Counted from the stretch's first letter, positions 42,411-53,669 are shown. The stretch is 64,000 nt of DNA from Sinorhizobium fredii USDA 205 (GCF_001461695.1 NZ_AUTC01000146.1:1-64000); one strand, 5' to 3'. Notes: a model not told the origin generated them from the letters alone. Made by a program: numbers and translations.

Positions 42411-44549
42411 TCAAACGTTGCGCCGCTTGCCTTCGATCAGATCGAGCACCGCGCGCGCCGCATCGAGCACGTGGGTTCCGGGGCCGAAGACGGCTGAGAC
42501 CCCGTTGTCCATCAGGTATTGATAGTCCTGTCGCGGGATAACGCCGCCGCAGACGACGATGATGTCTTCGCCGCCACGCTTCTTCAGCGCTTGCGCCAAC
42601 TGCGGCATCAGCGTCTTGTGGCCGGCGGCGAGCGAGGAGACACCGACGACGGTGACTTCTTCGGCAAGGGCCAGATCGGCCGCCTCGTCCGGCGTCTGAA
42701 ACAGGGGGCCGGCGACCACGTCGAAGCCAATATCGCCGAAGGCCGAGGCGATCACCTTGGCGCCGCGGTCGTGCCCGTCCTGGCCGAGCTTGGCGACCAT
42801 AATCTTCGGCTTGTGACCGAGCCGCTTGGTGACGTCGCCAAGCCGGCCGGCGAGGACGCCGAGCTCCGGGTCGCCTTCATAGGCCTTGCCGTAGATATCG
42901 GTGACAACTTCAGGCACCGCGGCATGGTCCCCGAAGGCCTGCCGCATCGCGTCGGAGATCTCGCCGACGGTAGCGCGCGCTCGGGCGGCTTCGACCGCGG
43001 CGCCGAGCAGATTGCCCCTGCCGCTCCGCGCCACCTCGGCCAGCGCGTCAAGCGCCTCCTTCACTTCTTGCGAATCCCGGCGGCGCCTGGTCTCCTCGAT
43101 CCGCTTGACCTGCGCGGCGCGGACCGCGGAGTTGTCGATCTCAAGGATGTCGATCGGCTCTTCGCTCTCGAGCCGGTACTTGTTGACGCCGACGATGACC
43201 TCCTCGCCCCGGTCGACCGCCGCCTGGCGCCGCGTCGCCGCTTCTTCGATCAGCCGTTTCGGCAGGCCGGCATTGACCGCCTTGGTCATGCCGCCGAGCG
43301 CCTCGACCTCCTCGATCAGCGCCCAGGCCTCCTCGGCAAGCTCATTCGTCAGGCTCTCGACATAGTAGGAACCGGCGAGTGGATCGACGACCTTGGTGAC
43401 GCCCGTCTCGTGCTGGAGGATCAACTGCGTGTTGCGGGCGATGCGGGCGGAAAACTCGGTCGGCAGCGCGATCGCCTCGTCGAAGGAATTAGTGTGCAGC
43501 GATTGAGTACCACCGAGCACCGCCGACATCGCCTCGAAGGCAGTGCGGATGATATTGTTGTAGGGATCCTGCTCGGCGAGCGACACGCCGGACGTCTGGC
43601 AGTGGGTCCGGAGCATCAGCGACGATGCCTTCCTCGGCGCGAACTCCTTCATGATCCGGGTCCAGAGCAGCCGCGCAGCGCGCAGCTTCGCCGCCTCCAT
43701 GAAGAAGTTCATGCCGATCGCGAAGAAGAAGGAAAGCCGGCCGGCGAAGTCGTCAACGTTCAGGCCCTTGGCGAGCGCGGCGCGCACATATTCGCGCCCG
43801 TCGGCCAGCGTGAAGGCCAGCTCCTGCACCAGCGTCGCGCCGGCCTCCTGCATGTGATAGCCGGAGATCGAGATCGAATTGAACTTCGGCATTTCCTTCG
43901 CAGTGTATTCGATGATGTCGGCAACGATCCGCATCGATGGTTCCGGCGGATAGATATAGGTGTTGCGGACCATGAACTCCTTGAGTATGTCGTTCTGGAT
44001 GGTCCCGGAGAGTTTTTCGCGCGACACGCCCTGTTCCTCGCCGGCGACGATGAAGGAGGCCAGAATCGGGATCACCGCGCCGTTCATAGTCATCGACACG
44101 GAAATCTTCTCGAGCGGGATGCCGTCGAACAGGATCTTCATGTCCTCGACGGAATCGATCGCCACCCCCGCCTTGCCGACATCGCCCTCGACGCGCGGGT
44201 GGTCGCTGTCATAGCCGCGGTGGGTGGCGAGGTCGAAGGCGACCGACACGCCCTGCTGGCCGGCGGCAAGGTTCCTGCGGTAGAAGGCATTGGATGCTTC
44301 CGCCGTGGAGAAGCCGGCATATTGCCGGATCGTCCAGGGCCGGCCGGCATACATGGTGGCGCGCGGGCCGCGCAGGAAGGGCTCGAAGCCCGGCAGCGAG
44401 TCGAGCGAGCCGATGTCCGACAGGTCGTCGCGCGTATAGAGCGGCTTGACCTCGATGCCTTCCGGGGTGTGCCAGGTGAGGCTTTCCGGGGAGGCCTTCA
44501 GCTCTTTCTCTGCGAGGGCGTCCCAGTCTTTGAGTGTTTTGTCAGTCAT
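42411..44549 (-). CDS. bhbA: methylmalonyl-CoA mutase
   Basis: A 712-residue single-chain adenosylcobalamin enzyme that turns (R)-methylmalonyl-CoA into succinyl-CoA. It starts TDKTLKDWDALAEKEL. The TIM-barrel substrate domain includes RHTYIYPPEP-like and HCQTSGVSLAEQDPYNN motifs. The C-terminal B12 domain has GQDGHDRGAK, with His593 as lower cobalt ligand. Length and N-terminus agree with the Sinorhizobium protein called BhbA, needed for growth on propionate-yielding substrates. ATG 44549 is chosen; the frame to 44594 has no support. A RIME pair separates it from pccA. Confidence 0.95.
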   Translation of the reverse strand: MTDKTLKDWDALAEKELKASPESLTWHTPEGIEVKPLYTRDDLSDIGSLDSLPGFEPFLRGPRATMYAGRPWTIRQYAGFSTAEASNAFYRRNLAAGQQGVSVAFDLATHRGYDSDHPRVEGDVGKAGVAIDSVEDMKILFDGIPLEKISVSMTMNGAVIPILASFIVAGEEQGVSREKLSGTIQNDILKEFMVRNTYIYPPEPSMRIVADIIEYTAKEMPKFNSISISGYHMQEAGATLVQELAFTLADGREYVRAALAKGLNVDDFAGRLSFFFAIGMNFFMEAAKLRAARLLWTRIMKEFAPRKASSLMLRTHCQTSGVSLAEQDPYNNIIRTAFEAMSAVLGGTQSLHTNSFDEAIALPTEFSARIARNTQLILQHETGVTKVVDPLAGSYYVESLTNELAEEAWALIEEVEALGGMTKAVNAGLPKRLIEEAATRRQAAVDRGEEVIVGVNKYRLESEEPIDILEIDNSAVRAAQVKRIEETRRRRDSQEVKEALDALAEVARSGRGNLLGAAVEAARARATVGEISDAMRQAFGDHAAVPEVVTDIYGKAYEGDPELGVLAGRLGDVTKRLGHKPKIMVAKLGQDGHDRGAKVIASAFGDIGFDVVAGPLFQTPDEAADLALAEEVTVVGVSSLAAGHKTLMPQLAQALKKRGGEDIIVVCGGVIPRQDYQYLMDNGVSAVFGPGTHVLDAARAVLDLIEGKRRNV

Positions 44550-44591
44550 TGGCGCCACTCCATCCATGCGCATATTTGTCGGAGGCGAGGA

Positions 44592-44770
44592 CACCCCCCT
44601 CTTCCCTGCCGGGCATCTCCCTCACAAGGGGGGAGATAGGGGAGGCGCCGTCATGCGCCACTCCAGCTCGTGCTGCCACGCTAATTGTTGTTGCCGAGAG
44701 AAGGCAGGGAGCTCGCATCTTGCGGATCTCCCCCCTTGTGGGGGAGATGCCCGGCAGGGCAGAGGGGGGT
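44592..44770. repeat. RIME-like inverted repeat pair B
   Basis: Units 44592-44638 and 44724-44770 are inverted copies of each other, with CCCTGCCGGGCATCTCCC on the left. They lie between the mutase start and the pccA stop and could form a strong hairpin in the pccA transcript, separating the mutase from pccBA expression. Confidence 0.85.
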
Positions 44771-44810
44771 ATCGACGTCTCCCCCGGCAGCTTTACCCCG
44801 ATCGCTCCCA

Positions 44811-46814
44811 TCACTCGAACTCCATGATCAACTCGTCCACCGCGAGACTCGCCCCGGCGGCGATCGCGACGCGTTTCACCGTCGCGCGCTTCTCGGCCCG
44901 CAGGATGTTCTCCATCTTCATCGCCTCGACGACGGCGAGCGACTGGCCGGCCTCGACCGTGTCGCCGGCCTTGACGGTGATCGAGGTGACGATACCGGGC
45001 ATCGGGCAAAGCAGCATCTTCGACGTGTCCGGCGGCAGTTTCTTCGGCATCAGCCGGGCGAGTTCGGCGACGCGCGGGCTTCTGACGCGGGCGACGACAT
45101 CGATGCCGCGCCAGCGAAGCCGTATGCCGGTGCCGACGAGGTCGACCTTCACGGCCATCGGCTGATTGTCGATATTGAAGGTGGCGAGCGTGCGGCCAGG
45201 CACCCAATCGCTGTCGACCGAAATGGCCCTTTCGTCGGCGAGGCGGACATAGGCGCCGTCGGCCGAGACGCCCGAGGTCATCTGGAATTCGCGCTCGGCA
45301 AGACTTGTCACCCACTCATGGCCGACGATCCGGCGATGGTTGCCGATCGTGCCGGAAATCTGGCTGGCGCGCTCCTGCAGGGCCTGGTTGACGGTGACGG
45401 CGACGGCGGCGAGTTTCATTGCCGATGCCTCGTCCGGCGTCACGCCCTGGAAGCCGTCGGTGAATTCTTCGGCAATGTAGGCCGTCGTCAGCCGCCCGTC
45501 GCGAAACCGCTGCTGCTGCATGACGGCGGAGAGGAAGGGCAGGTTATGGCCGATGCCCTCGACCTCGAAGGCGTCGAGCGCCTCAGCCATCGCTTCGACT
45601 GCCTGCGCGCGGTCCGGCCCCCAGGCGCAGAGCTTGGCGATCATCGGGTCGTAGTACATCGAGATCTCGCCGCCCTCGAAGACGCCGGTATCGTTGCGGA
45701 TGACCGTGCCGTCGTCCTGCCTGCCTTCCTCGGGCGGGCGGTAGCGCGTCAGCCGACCGATCGACGGCAGGAAGTTTCGGTAGGGATCCTCGGCATAGAG
45801 CCGGCTTTCAATCGCCCAGCCTTCGAGCTTCACGTCGTCTTGAGTAAAGGACAGTTTCTCGCCAGCGGCGACGCGGATCATCTGCTCGACGAGGTCGAGG
45901 CCGGTGACGAGCTCCGTCACGGGGTGTTCGACCTGCAGGCGGGTGTTCATCTCGAGGAAGTAGAAATTGCGCTCGGCGTCGACGATGAATTCGACCGTGC
46001 CGGCCGAATGGTAGCCGACCGCCTTGGCAAGCGCGACGGCCTGCTCGCCCATGGCGCGCCGCGTCGTCTCGTCGAGGAAGGGCGAGGGGGCCTCCTCGAT
46101 GACTTTCTGGTTTCGTCGCTGGATCGAGCATTCGCGCTCGCCGAGATAAAGCGTGTTGCCGTGCTTGTCGCCGAGCACCTGGATTTCGATGTGGCGCGGT
46201 TCGGTGACGAATTTCTCGATGAAGATGCGATCGTCGCCGAACGAGCTCTTCGCCTCGTTCTTCGACGACTGGAAACCCTCGCGCGCCTCGCGCTCGTTCC
46301 AGGCAATCCGCATGCCCTTGCCGCCGCCGCCGGCCGATGCCTTGATCATCACCGGAAAGCCGATCGATGAGGCGATCCGCGCCGCCTCGTCGGCGTCCTC
46401 GATCAGCCCCATATGGCCGGGAACGGTCGAGACATCCGCTTCGGCGGCGATCTTCTTCGAGGTGATCTTGTCGCCCATCGCCTTTATCGCACCGACCGGC
46501 GGGCCGATGAAGGCGACGCCCTCCTTCTCGAGCGCCTCCGTGAAGGCGGCGTTTTCGGACAGGAAGCCGTAGCCCGGATGGACCGCGTCGGCGCCGGTCT
46601 TGCGGATGGCTTCCAAAATCTTGTCGATGACGATGTAGGACTGACTGGAGGGCGACGGGCCGATGTGGACGGCCTCGTCCGCAAGCCGCACATGCATGGC
46701 GTCGCGGTCGGCGTCGGAATGGACGGCGACGGTCGCGATGCCGAGCTTTCTGGCGGTGCGGATGACGCGGCAGGCGATCTCGCCACGGTTGGCGATGAGG
46801 ATCTTCTTGAACAT
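44811..46814 (-). CDS. pccA: propionyl-CoA carboxylase alpha subunit (biotin carboxylase/BCCP)
   Basis: A 667-residue protein. The biotin carboxylase domain (about 1-450) has FKKILIANRGEIACRVIRT at the start and the ATP-grasp loop KASAGGGGKGMRIAW. After a linker and BT domain, the C-terminal biotinyl domain carries Lys633 in EAMKMEN, 34 residues from the end, as usual. It carboxylates biotin for PccB. ATG 46814 is chosen; it lies 29 bases after the stop of the small membrane-protein gene. Confidence 0.95.
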   Translation of the reverse strand: MFKKILIANRGEIACRVIRTARKLGIATVAVHSDADRDAMHVRLADEAVHIGPSPSSQSYIVIDKILEAIRKTGADAVHPGYGFLSENAAFTEALEKEGVAFIGPPVGAIKAMGDKITSKKIAAEADVSTVPGHMGLIEDADEAARIASSIGFPVMIKASAGGGGKGMRIAWNEREAREGFQSSKNEAKSSFGDDRIFIEKFVTEPRHIEIQVLGDKHGNTLYLGERECSIQRRNQKVIEEAPSPFLDETTRRAMGEQAVALAKAVGYHSAGTVEFIVDAERNFYFLEMNTRLQVEHPVTELVTGLDLVEQMIRVAAGEKLSFTQDDVKLEGWAIESRLYAEDPYRNFLPSIGRLTRYRPPEEGRQDDGTVIRNDTGVFEGGEISMYYDPMIAKLCAWGPDRAQAVEAMAEALDAFEVEGIGHNLPFLSAVMQQQRFRDGRLTTAYIAEEFTDGFQGVTPDEASAMKLAAVAVTVNQALQERASQISGTIGNHRRIVGHEWVTSLAEREFQMTSGVSADGAYVRLADERAISVDSDWVPGRTLATFNIDNQPMAVKVDLVGTGIRLRWRGIDVVARVRSPRVAELARLMPKKLPPDTSKMLLCPMPGIVTSITVKAGDTVEAGQSLAVVEAMKMENILRAEKRATVKRVAIAAGASLAVDELIMEFE

Positions 46815-46843
46815 GCGTTTCTCTTTCAATTCTCTCTGTCGCG

Positions 46844-47136
46844 TCATCGCCTGAATTTTCGCAAATAGGGCAGTAAACCAATCGCGGCGCCAGCTGCCGT
46901 GCCGATAAGGGCGAAGGGCGCAAGCACGGTAGCTGCGGCAAGCAACGGGGCGGTCGAGCGCGCGATAAGCGTTCCGATGGAGCCAATGTCGAGTATCATC
47001 AGCACGCCGGCGGCAACTGCACCGGCAAGCAGGCCGGAAAGCGCACTCATCGCCAGATGCCGCAAAATCCGCCGCTGATTGCGGCTGCCGGCTTGAGGTA
47101 TTGTCCGAGTTTGCGGTTGCGGCGCCATGGTTTTCA

Positions 47137-47137
<1 letters not shown>
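46844..47137 (-). CDS. small two-helix membrane protein between pccB and pccA
   Basis: A 97-residue protein: a basic, Gln-rich N-terminus, then two hydrophobic helices (about 32-52 and 60-86, LSGLLAGAVAAGVLMILDIG and APLLAAATVLAPFALIGTAA), ending in a basic tail. I do not recognise a family. The ATG shares a base with the pccB stop (TGATG), and pccA follows 29 bases on, so it is translated with the carboxylase. Its role is unknown. Confidence 0.75.
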
Positions 47138-48669
<1,532 letters not shown>

Positions 48670-48709
48670 CGCTCTCCTCCCATTTTTCGCTGATTGTGCA
48701 GAGGCTTCG

Positions 48710-48815
48710 CTACTGCATGTTTCCTTAAATCCTAGCCGATTTAAGGATAAAACATGCAGCAATTCAAAAGTGCTACAGCGACCTTTGCGCGTCTGCTCAG
48801 ACGCGCGGCGCTGTA
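48710..48815. repeat. palindromic intergenic repeat, second family, copy 1
   Basis: Nested palindromes: CTGCATGTTT pairs with AACATGCAG around CCTTAAAT-N8-ATTTAAGG. A second hairpin then runs from TGCTACAGCG to GACGCGCGGCGCTGTA. The same element occurs inverted at 54711-54807. It sits between pccB and its regulator, so it may affect the pccB leader. Confidence 0.8.
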
Positions 48816-48897
48816 CGATCGCAATAGCGCCGAACGGTCGCTGGTAAAAAGCCGGATCATGTGCAAATGTGGAAGATATAAAATTGTAAAACGCGAA

Positions 48898-48912
48898 TTG
48901 CAAAGTTGCAAA
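48898..48912 (-). promoter_or_regulatory. PccR-type operator at the regulator's own start
   Basis: TTGCAAAGTTGCAAA holds two TTGCAAA half-sites 8 bases apart, in the form used by PccR/RamB/ScfR regulators. It ends one base before the ATG at 48914, where a ribosome site should be. Bound regulator would therefore block its own transcription or start, and no Shine-Dalgarno sequence is seen. Confidence 0.6.
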
Positions 48913-48913
48913 C

Positions 48914-50332
48914 ATGGCGATCGGCAAGCTCTATATCGGCCGCAAGGTACGCGAATTGCGGGAGGCCAACCGCGCGACGCAGGGGCAGTTCGCCGAACGG
49001 ATCGGCATCTCGACGAGCTATCTGAACCAGATCGAAAACAACCAGCGTCCGGTCTCCGCGGCGGTGCTGCTGGGCCTGGCGGAGAAGTTCCAGATCGACA
49101 TCGCCGAGCTTTCCTCGGGGGAGGGTGACCGGCTGCTTTCGGCCCTCTCGGAGGCGCTCAGCGACCCGCTCTTCGAGACCTATGCACCGAGCCTCCAGGA
49201 ACTCAAGCTCATAACCCAGAATGCGCCGGGTCTGGCGCATGCGCTGATCAAGTGCCACCAGGCCTATCGCCGCAACAGCGAACAACTCGCCAGCATCGAC
49301 GACACGATCGGCCGCGACGCCTCCTTCGTCGAGACCACGCCCTACGAGGAGGTGCGCGACTTCTTCCATTTCGTCGACAACTACATTCACGAGATTGACA
49401 CGCTCGCCGAGCGGCTTGCAGGCGAACTCGGCGTCGGCGAGGGTGACAACCACACAGCGCTGACGAGTTATCTCGAACAGCGGCATGGCGTGCGCGTCGT
49501 GCGGGGTGCGGCCGGCGACGAGTCGATCCGCCGCTACGATCCGCGCTCGCGGATCCTGACCCTCAACCCCTACGCGCCGGCCGCGACCCGCGACTTCCAA
49601 CTCGCGCTGCAAATCGCTCAGCTTCATGCGCGCGAGGAGATCGACCGCGTCGCGGGCGGCGCCGGCTTCCGCACCGAGGAAGCCTACGAGATCTGTCGAA
49701 TCGGCCTGCAGAATTACTTCGCCGGCGCCTTGATTCTCCCTTACCAGGCCTTTCTCAAGACGGCGCGCGAGTTGCGCCACGACATCGAACTCATCGCCGC
49801 CCGCTTCGGCGCCTCGCTGGAGCAGGTCTGCCATCGGCTGTCGACGCTGCAGCGGCCGGGGCAGAAGGGCATTCCGATCTTCTTCGCGCGCATCGACAGG
49901 GCCGGCAATATCACCAAGCGCCACAGTGCCGCCAAGCTGCAATTCGCCCGTTTCGGCGCGGCCTGCCCGCTCTGGAACGTCCACCAGGCCTTCGAGGCGC
50001 CAGGCCGGATCATCCGGCAGCTTGCCGAAACGCCGGACGGGGTGCGCTACCTTTGTCTCGCGACCCAGATCACCAAGGGTGGCGGCGGCTATCGGGCCGC
50101 CCATCCGCGCTACGCGCTCGCGCTTGGCTGCGAGATCTCCTATGCGGATGCCTTCGTCTATGCGGACGACATGGATCTCGGCAACCGCGCCGCCTTCGAC
50201 CCCATCGGCATCTCCTGCCGCATCTGCGAGCGCACCAAGTGTGCCAGCCGCGCCGTGCCGCCGCTGAAGCGCAAGCTGATCGTCGACCATGACATGCGCG
50301 GCTCTCTGCCGTATCGTTTAAGTGAGAGTTGA
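48914..50332 (+). CDS. pccR: PccR/ScfR-type regulator of short-chain acyl-CoA metabolism
   Basis: A 472-residue XRE-type regulator. The helix-turn-helix (about 8-65, RKVRELREANRATQGQFAER) is followed by an IrrE/ImmA-like domain (about 180-280) and a DUF2083 C-terminus with the Cys-rich motif SCRICERTKCASRAVPPL. Relatives (PccR, RamB, ScfR) sense short acyl-CoA levels and control propionyl-CoA carboxylase or glyoxylate-cycle genes. It is divergent from pccB, its expected target. ATG 48914 gives the standard MAIGKLYIGRK start. Confidence 0.88.
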   Translation: MAIGKLYIGRKVRELREANRATQGQFAERIGISTSYLNQIENNQRPVSAAVLLGLAEKFQIDIAELSSGEGDRLLSALSEALSDPLFETYAPSLQELKLITQNAPGLAHALIKCHQAYRRNSEQLASIDDTIGRDASFVETTPYEEVRDFFHFVDNYIHEIDTLAERLAGELGVGEGDNHTALTSYLEQRHGVRVVRGAAGDESIRRYDPRSRILTLNPYAPAATRDFQLALQIAQLHAREEIDRVAGGAGFRTEEAYEICRIGLQNYFAGALILPYQAFLKTARELRHDIELIAARFGASLEQVCHRLSTLQRPGQKGIPIFFARIDRAGNITKRHSAAKLQFARFGAACPLWNVHQAFEAPGRIIRQLAETPDGVRYLCLATQITKGGGGYRAAHPRYALALGCEISYADAFVYADDMDLGNRAAFDPIGISCRICERTKCASRAVPPLKRKLIVDHDMRGSLPYRLSES

Positions 50333-50349
50333 GCGCCTTGCATTCGAAG

Positions 50350-50371
50350 ATCTGTTCGTTTTTGAACAGAT
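50350..50371. terminator. hairpin after the pccR-type gene
   Basis: A perfect 8-base-pair stem, ATCTGTTC and GAACAGAT, around a GTTTTT loop, 18 bases after the regulator stop. It lacks a T-run after the stem. It may end the regulator transcript or be an operator for the next operon. Confidence 0.4.
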
Positions 50372-50459
50372 ACTGTGAGAATTTGCGTCTGTGCCTGTGC
50401 GAGATTTGATGTAACTACAGCGCCACATCTTCAATATGCCGGTCAGGGAGGACATGCAT

Positions 50460-51602
50460 ATGGATTTTCGCCTGTCGGAGGAGCAGGAAGCCATCCGCGC
50501 GATGGCGCTCGATTTTGCGCGGGACGAGCTTGCGCCCCATGCCATCGATTGGGACCAGCAGAAGCATTTTCCGGTGGAGACGCTGCGGGCCGCCGCCGCG
50601 CTCGGCATGGCCGGCATCTATGTTCGCGACGACGTCGGCGGCACCGGGCTCACCCGTCTCGACGCGGCGATGATTATCGAGGCGCTGGCGACCGGCTGCC
50701 CGGCGATCGCTTCCTTCGTGTCGATCCACAATATGTGTGCCGGCATGATCGACCGCTACGGCACGCAAGAGCAGCGCCAGCGGCTGTTGCCGACGCTGCT
50801 GACCATGGAGGTCCTGGCGAGCTATTGCCTGACCGAGCCCGGTTCCGGCTCGGACGCGGCGGCGCTGAAGACCAAGGCGGTGCGTGACGGCGACGCCTAT
50901 CTCCTGACCGGTCAGAAGCAGTTCATTTCCGGTGCCGGCGAGTCCGGTCTTTACGTCGTCATGGCCCGCACCGGCGAGGACGGCCCGAAGGGCATTTCCG
51001 CCTTCGTCGTCGACAAGGAAACGCCCGGCCTCACCTTCGGCGCCAACGAGAAGAAGATGGGCTGGCATGCCCAGCCGACGCGGGCGGTGATGCTCGATAA
51101 TGTCCGCATCCCGGCGGAGAACCGGTTGGGGGCCGAGGGCGAGGGGTTCAAGATCGCCATGGCCGGCCTTGACGGCGGGCGGCTGAACATCGCCGCCGCC
51201 TCGCTCGGCGGCGCGCAGGCCGCCTTCGACAAGGCGCTCGCCTATGTCCAGGAACGCCGCGCCTTCGGAAAAGCGATCGGCGAATTCCAGGCGCTGCAGT
51301 TCCGCCTCGCCGACATGGCAACCGATCTCGAGATCGCCCGCACCTTCCTGTGGCGCGCAGCCTCAGCGCTCGATGCGGCCGACCCGGAGGCGACCAAGCT
51401 CTGCGCCATGGCCAAGCGCTTCGTCACCGACCGCTGCTTCGCCATTGCCAACGATGCGCTGCAATTGCATGGCGGCTACGGCTATCTCGCCGATTACGGC
51501 GTCGAGAAGATTGTCAGGGACCTGAGGGTGCACCAGATACTCGAGGGAACCAACGAGATCATGCGGCTGATCGTGTCGCGCGCCGTCATGGGCCGGAAAT
51601 AG
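50460..51602 (+). CDS. acyl-CoA dehydrogenase, probable isobutyryl-CoA dehydrogenase
   Basis: A 380-residue flavoprotein dehydrogenase. It has LTEPGSGSDAAALKT (FAD/substrate loop), GGYGYLADYGVEKIVRD and the catalytic Glu362 in QILEGTNEIMR, the short-chain type position. With 3-hydroxyisobutyryl-CoA hydrolase and mmsB directly downstream, the likely step is isobutyryl-CoA to methacrylyl-CoA in valine breakdown. GGGAGGAC fits ATG 50460 best; ATG 50454 is two codons earlier. A methacrylyl-CoA hydratase gene is not seen in this run. Confidence 0.88.
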   Translation: MDFRLSEEQEAIRAMALDFARDELAPHAIDWDQQKHFPVETLRAAAALGMAGIYVRDDVGGTGLTRLDAAMIIEALATGCPAIASFVSIHNMCAGMIDRYGTQEQRQRLLPTLLTMEVLASYCLTEPGSGSDAAALKTKAVRDGDAYLLTGQKQFISGAGESGLYVVMARTGEDGPKGISAFVVDKETPGLTFGANEKKMGWHAQPTRAVMLDNVRIPAENRLGAEGEGFKIAMAGLDGGRLNIAAASLGGAQAAFDKALAYVQERRAFGKAIGEFQALQFRLADMATDLEIARTFLWRAASALDAADPEATKLCAMAKRFVTDRCFAIANDALQLHGGYGYLADYGVEKIVRDLRVHQILEGTNEIMRLIVSRAVMGRK

Positions 51603-51614
51603 GAAGGACACTTC

Positions 51615-52682
51615 ATGGAAATGCAGACCGCTCTACCGGACGTCATCGTCGAACGCCAAGGTGCGATCGGCAGGCTCCGGCTCAATCGGCCGCGCGCGCT
51701 GAACAGTCTCAACCAGGCGATGATCCGGGCAATCGACGCGGCGCTCACCGAGTTCGAGCGCGATCCGGCGATCGCCGCCGTTCTCGTCACCGGCGAGGGC
51801 GAGCGCGGGCTGTGCGCCGGCGGCGATATCCGCATGATCTACGAGAGCGGCCGCGAACGGCCCCAGGAAGGGGCGCAATTCTGGCGCGAGGAGTTCATCG
51901 TCAACAGCCGCATTGACGCTTATGGCAAGCCCTATATCGCCATCATGGACGGCATCGTCATGGGCGGAGGGGTGGGCGTTTCCTCGCATGGCAGCCACCG
52001 CATCGTCACCGAGAAAACGCGGTTCGCCATGCCGGAAACGGGGATCGGCTATTTCACCGATGTCGGCGCGACCTGGCTCCTGCCGCGCGCCCCGGGCGAG
52101 TTCGGCACCTATCTCGGCCTTACCGGCCGCGACATCGGTGCTGCGGCGGCCATCTACGCGCGGCTTGCCGATAGCTTCATCCCATCGGAAAAGATCGACG
52201 AACTGATCGCCTCGCTCGTCAGGCTTCCCGCGTCGGCCACCGCCGAGGACATTTCGGCCGCGATCCGGGCCGTCTCCGGCGAAGCGCCGGCCTCGGCGCT
52301 GCTCGACCACGTCGCGCTCATCGACCGCTGCTTCGCCTTTGACACGATCGAGGAAATTCTTGCGGCCCTGGAAGAGGACGGCTCCGACTTCGCCCGCGAG
52401 ACGATCGCGCTGTTGAGGACCCGCTCGGCGATCAGCCTGAAGCTGACCCTGTCGCTGCTCAGAGCCGGGCGCCGCAGCGCGACGCTGAACGAATGCCTGG
52501 AGCGCGAATATGCGGGCTGCGTCGCTATGCTCTCCAATCCGGACTTCTACGAGGGCGTGCGCGCCGCGGTGATCGACAAGGATCGCAATCCGAAATGGTC
52601 CGTCGCGCTTCACGAGGTCACGCCGCAAATGCTGGCTCGCTTCGAGCGCTACGACGGCGCGCCGTTGTTTGCCGCGGGCTGA
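51615..52682 (+). CDS. 3-hydroxyisobutyryl-CoA hydrolase / enoyl-CoA hydratase family
   Basis: A 355-residue crotonase-fold protein in the HIBCH subgroup. It has LCAGGDIRMIYESGR, GIVMGGGVGVSSHGSHR and MPETGIGYFTDVGATWLLPR, and ends with FYEGVRAAVIDKDRNPKW, which plain hydratases lack. It should release 3-hydroxyisobutyrate for MmsB. It begins 12 bases after the dehydrogenase stop. Confidence 0.9.
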   Translation: MEMQTALPDVIVERQGAIGRLRLNRPRALNSLNQAMIRAIDAALTEFERDPAIAAVLVTGEGERGLCAGGDIRMIYESGRERPQEGAQFWREEFIVNSRIDAYGKPYIAIMDGIVMGGGVGVSSHGSHRIVTEKTRFAMPETGIGYFTDVGATWLLPRAPGEFGTYLGLTGRDIGAAAAIYARLADSFIPSEKIDELIASLVRLPASATAEDISAAIRAVSGEAPASALLDHVALIDRCFAFDTIEEILAALEEDGSDFARETIALLRTRSAISLKLTLSLLRAGRRSATLNECLEREYAGCVAMLSNPDFYEGVRAAVIDKDRNPKWSVALHEVTPQMLARFERYDGAPLFAAG

Positions 52683-52735
52683 AGACGATCGCGCCGCGGA
52701 CGTGACGCAGACGTAAGTTGAGGAGGAGAGGCAAG

Positions 52736-53632
52736 ATGACGAAGATCGCCTTTATCGGGCTTGGCAATATGGGCGGCCCGATGGCCGCCAATCTGGTGAA
52801 GGCGGGGCACGCCGTCACCGGCTTCGACCTGTCGGAGGCGTCGCGCAATGCGGCCGCCAAGTCGGGCGTGTCGGTCGCCGGAGCGATCTCCCAGGCGGTG
52901 CGCGAAACCGAATGCGTCATCACCATGCTGCCGGCGGGTTCGCACGTCATCTATGTCTGGGACGAGTTGCTCGGCTTCGTCGATCCGGGCACGCTGATCA
53001 TCGACAGCTCGACGATCGACGTCGAAAGCGCCCGCAAGGTCCACGGTTTCGCAGAGAAGGCCGGCTGCCCATCGCTCGATGCGCCGGTGTCCGGCGGCAC
53101 GGCAGGTGCTGCCGCCGGCGCGCTGACCTTCATGGTCGGCGGCAGCGACGGCGCCTTTTCCCGCGGCAAGCACTTGCTCGAGGCGATGGGCAAGAAGATC
53201 GTCCATTGCGGCGATGCCGGTGCCGGCCAGGCCGCCAAGATCTGCAACAACATGATCCTCGGCGTCTCGATGGCGGCGGTCTGCGAGGCCTTTGTGCTCG
53301 CCGAGCGCCTCGGCCTGTCGCACCAGGCGCTCTTCGACGTGGCGTCGACCTCGTCCGGCCAATGCTGGTCGCTCACCTCCTATTGCCCCGTACCCGGCCC
53401 CGTCCCGGCCTCGCCCGCCAACAACGACTACAAGCCGGGCTTCATGGCAAGCCTAATGCTGAAGGATCTGATGCTGTCGCAGCAGGCGGCTGCCGCGAGC
53501 GGTGCGACGACGCCGATGGGCGCGCAGGCGGCGCAGCTCTACAGCCTCTTCGAGAAGCTCGGCCATGGGACCGAGGATTTCTCCGGGCTGATCCGCATGC
53601 TGCGCGGGACGGAGGCGGTGAAGAGCGGGTAG
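52736..53632 (+). CDS. mmsB: 3-hydroxyisobutyrate dehydrogenase
   Basis: A 298-residue beta-hydroxyacid dehydrogenase: NAD loop GLGNMGGPMAANL, substrate loop DAPVSGGTAGAAAGALTFMV and the catalytic Lys region GAGQAAKICNNM. It oxidises 3-hydroxyisobutyrate to methylmalonate semialdehyde. ATG 52736 follows AGGAGGAGAGGC. The methylmalonate-semialdehyde dehydrogenase (mmsA) that would complete the route to propionyl-CoA is not in the window. Confidence 0.94.
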   Translation: MTKIAFIGLGNMGGPMAANLVKAGHAVTGFDLSEASRNAAAKSGVSVAGAISQAVRETECVITMLPAGSHVIYVWDELLGFVDPGTLIIDSSTIDVESARKVHGFAEKAGCPSLDAPVSGGTAGAAAGALTFMVGGSDGAFSRGKHLLEAMGKKIVHCGDAGAGQAAKICNNMILGVSMAAVCEAFVLAERLGLSHQALFDVASTSSGQCWSLTSYCPVPGPVPASPANNDYKPGFMASLMLKDLMLSQQAAAASGATTPMGAQAAQLYSLFEKLGHGTEDFSGLIRMLRGTEAVKSG

Positions 53633-53669
53633 AAGCGCCTGCGTCCGGAGCAAATAGGCGGGTGTTGGC

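Noticed and set aside
42519..44639. 706-residue open frame antisense to methylmalonyl-CoA mutase
   Set aside because: The mutase on the other strand is certain over its full length. The antisense product has no recognisable domain and a composition typical of GC-rich shadows.
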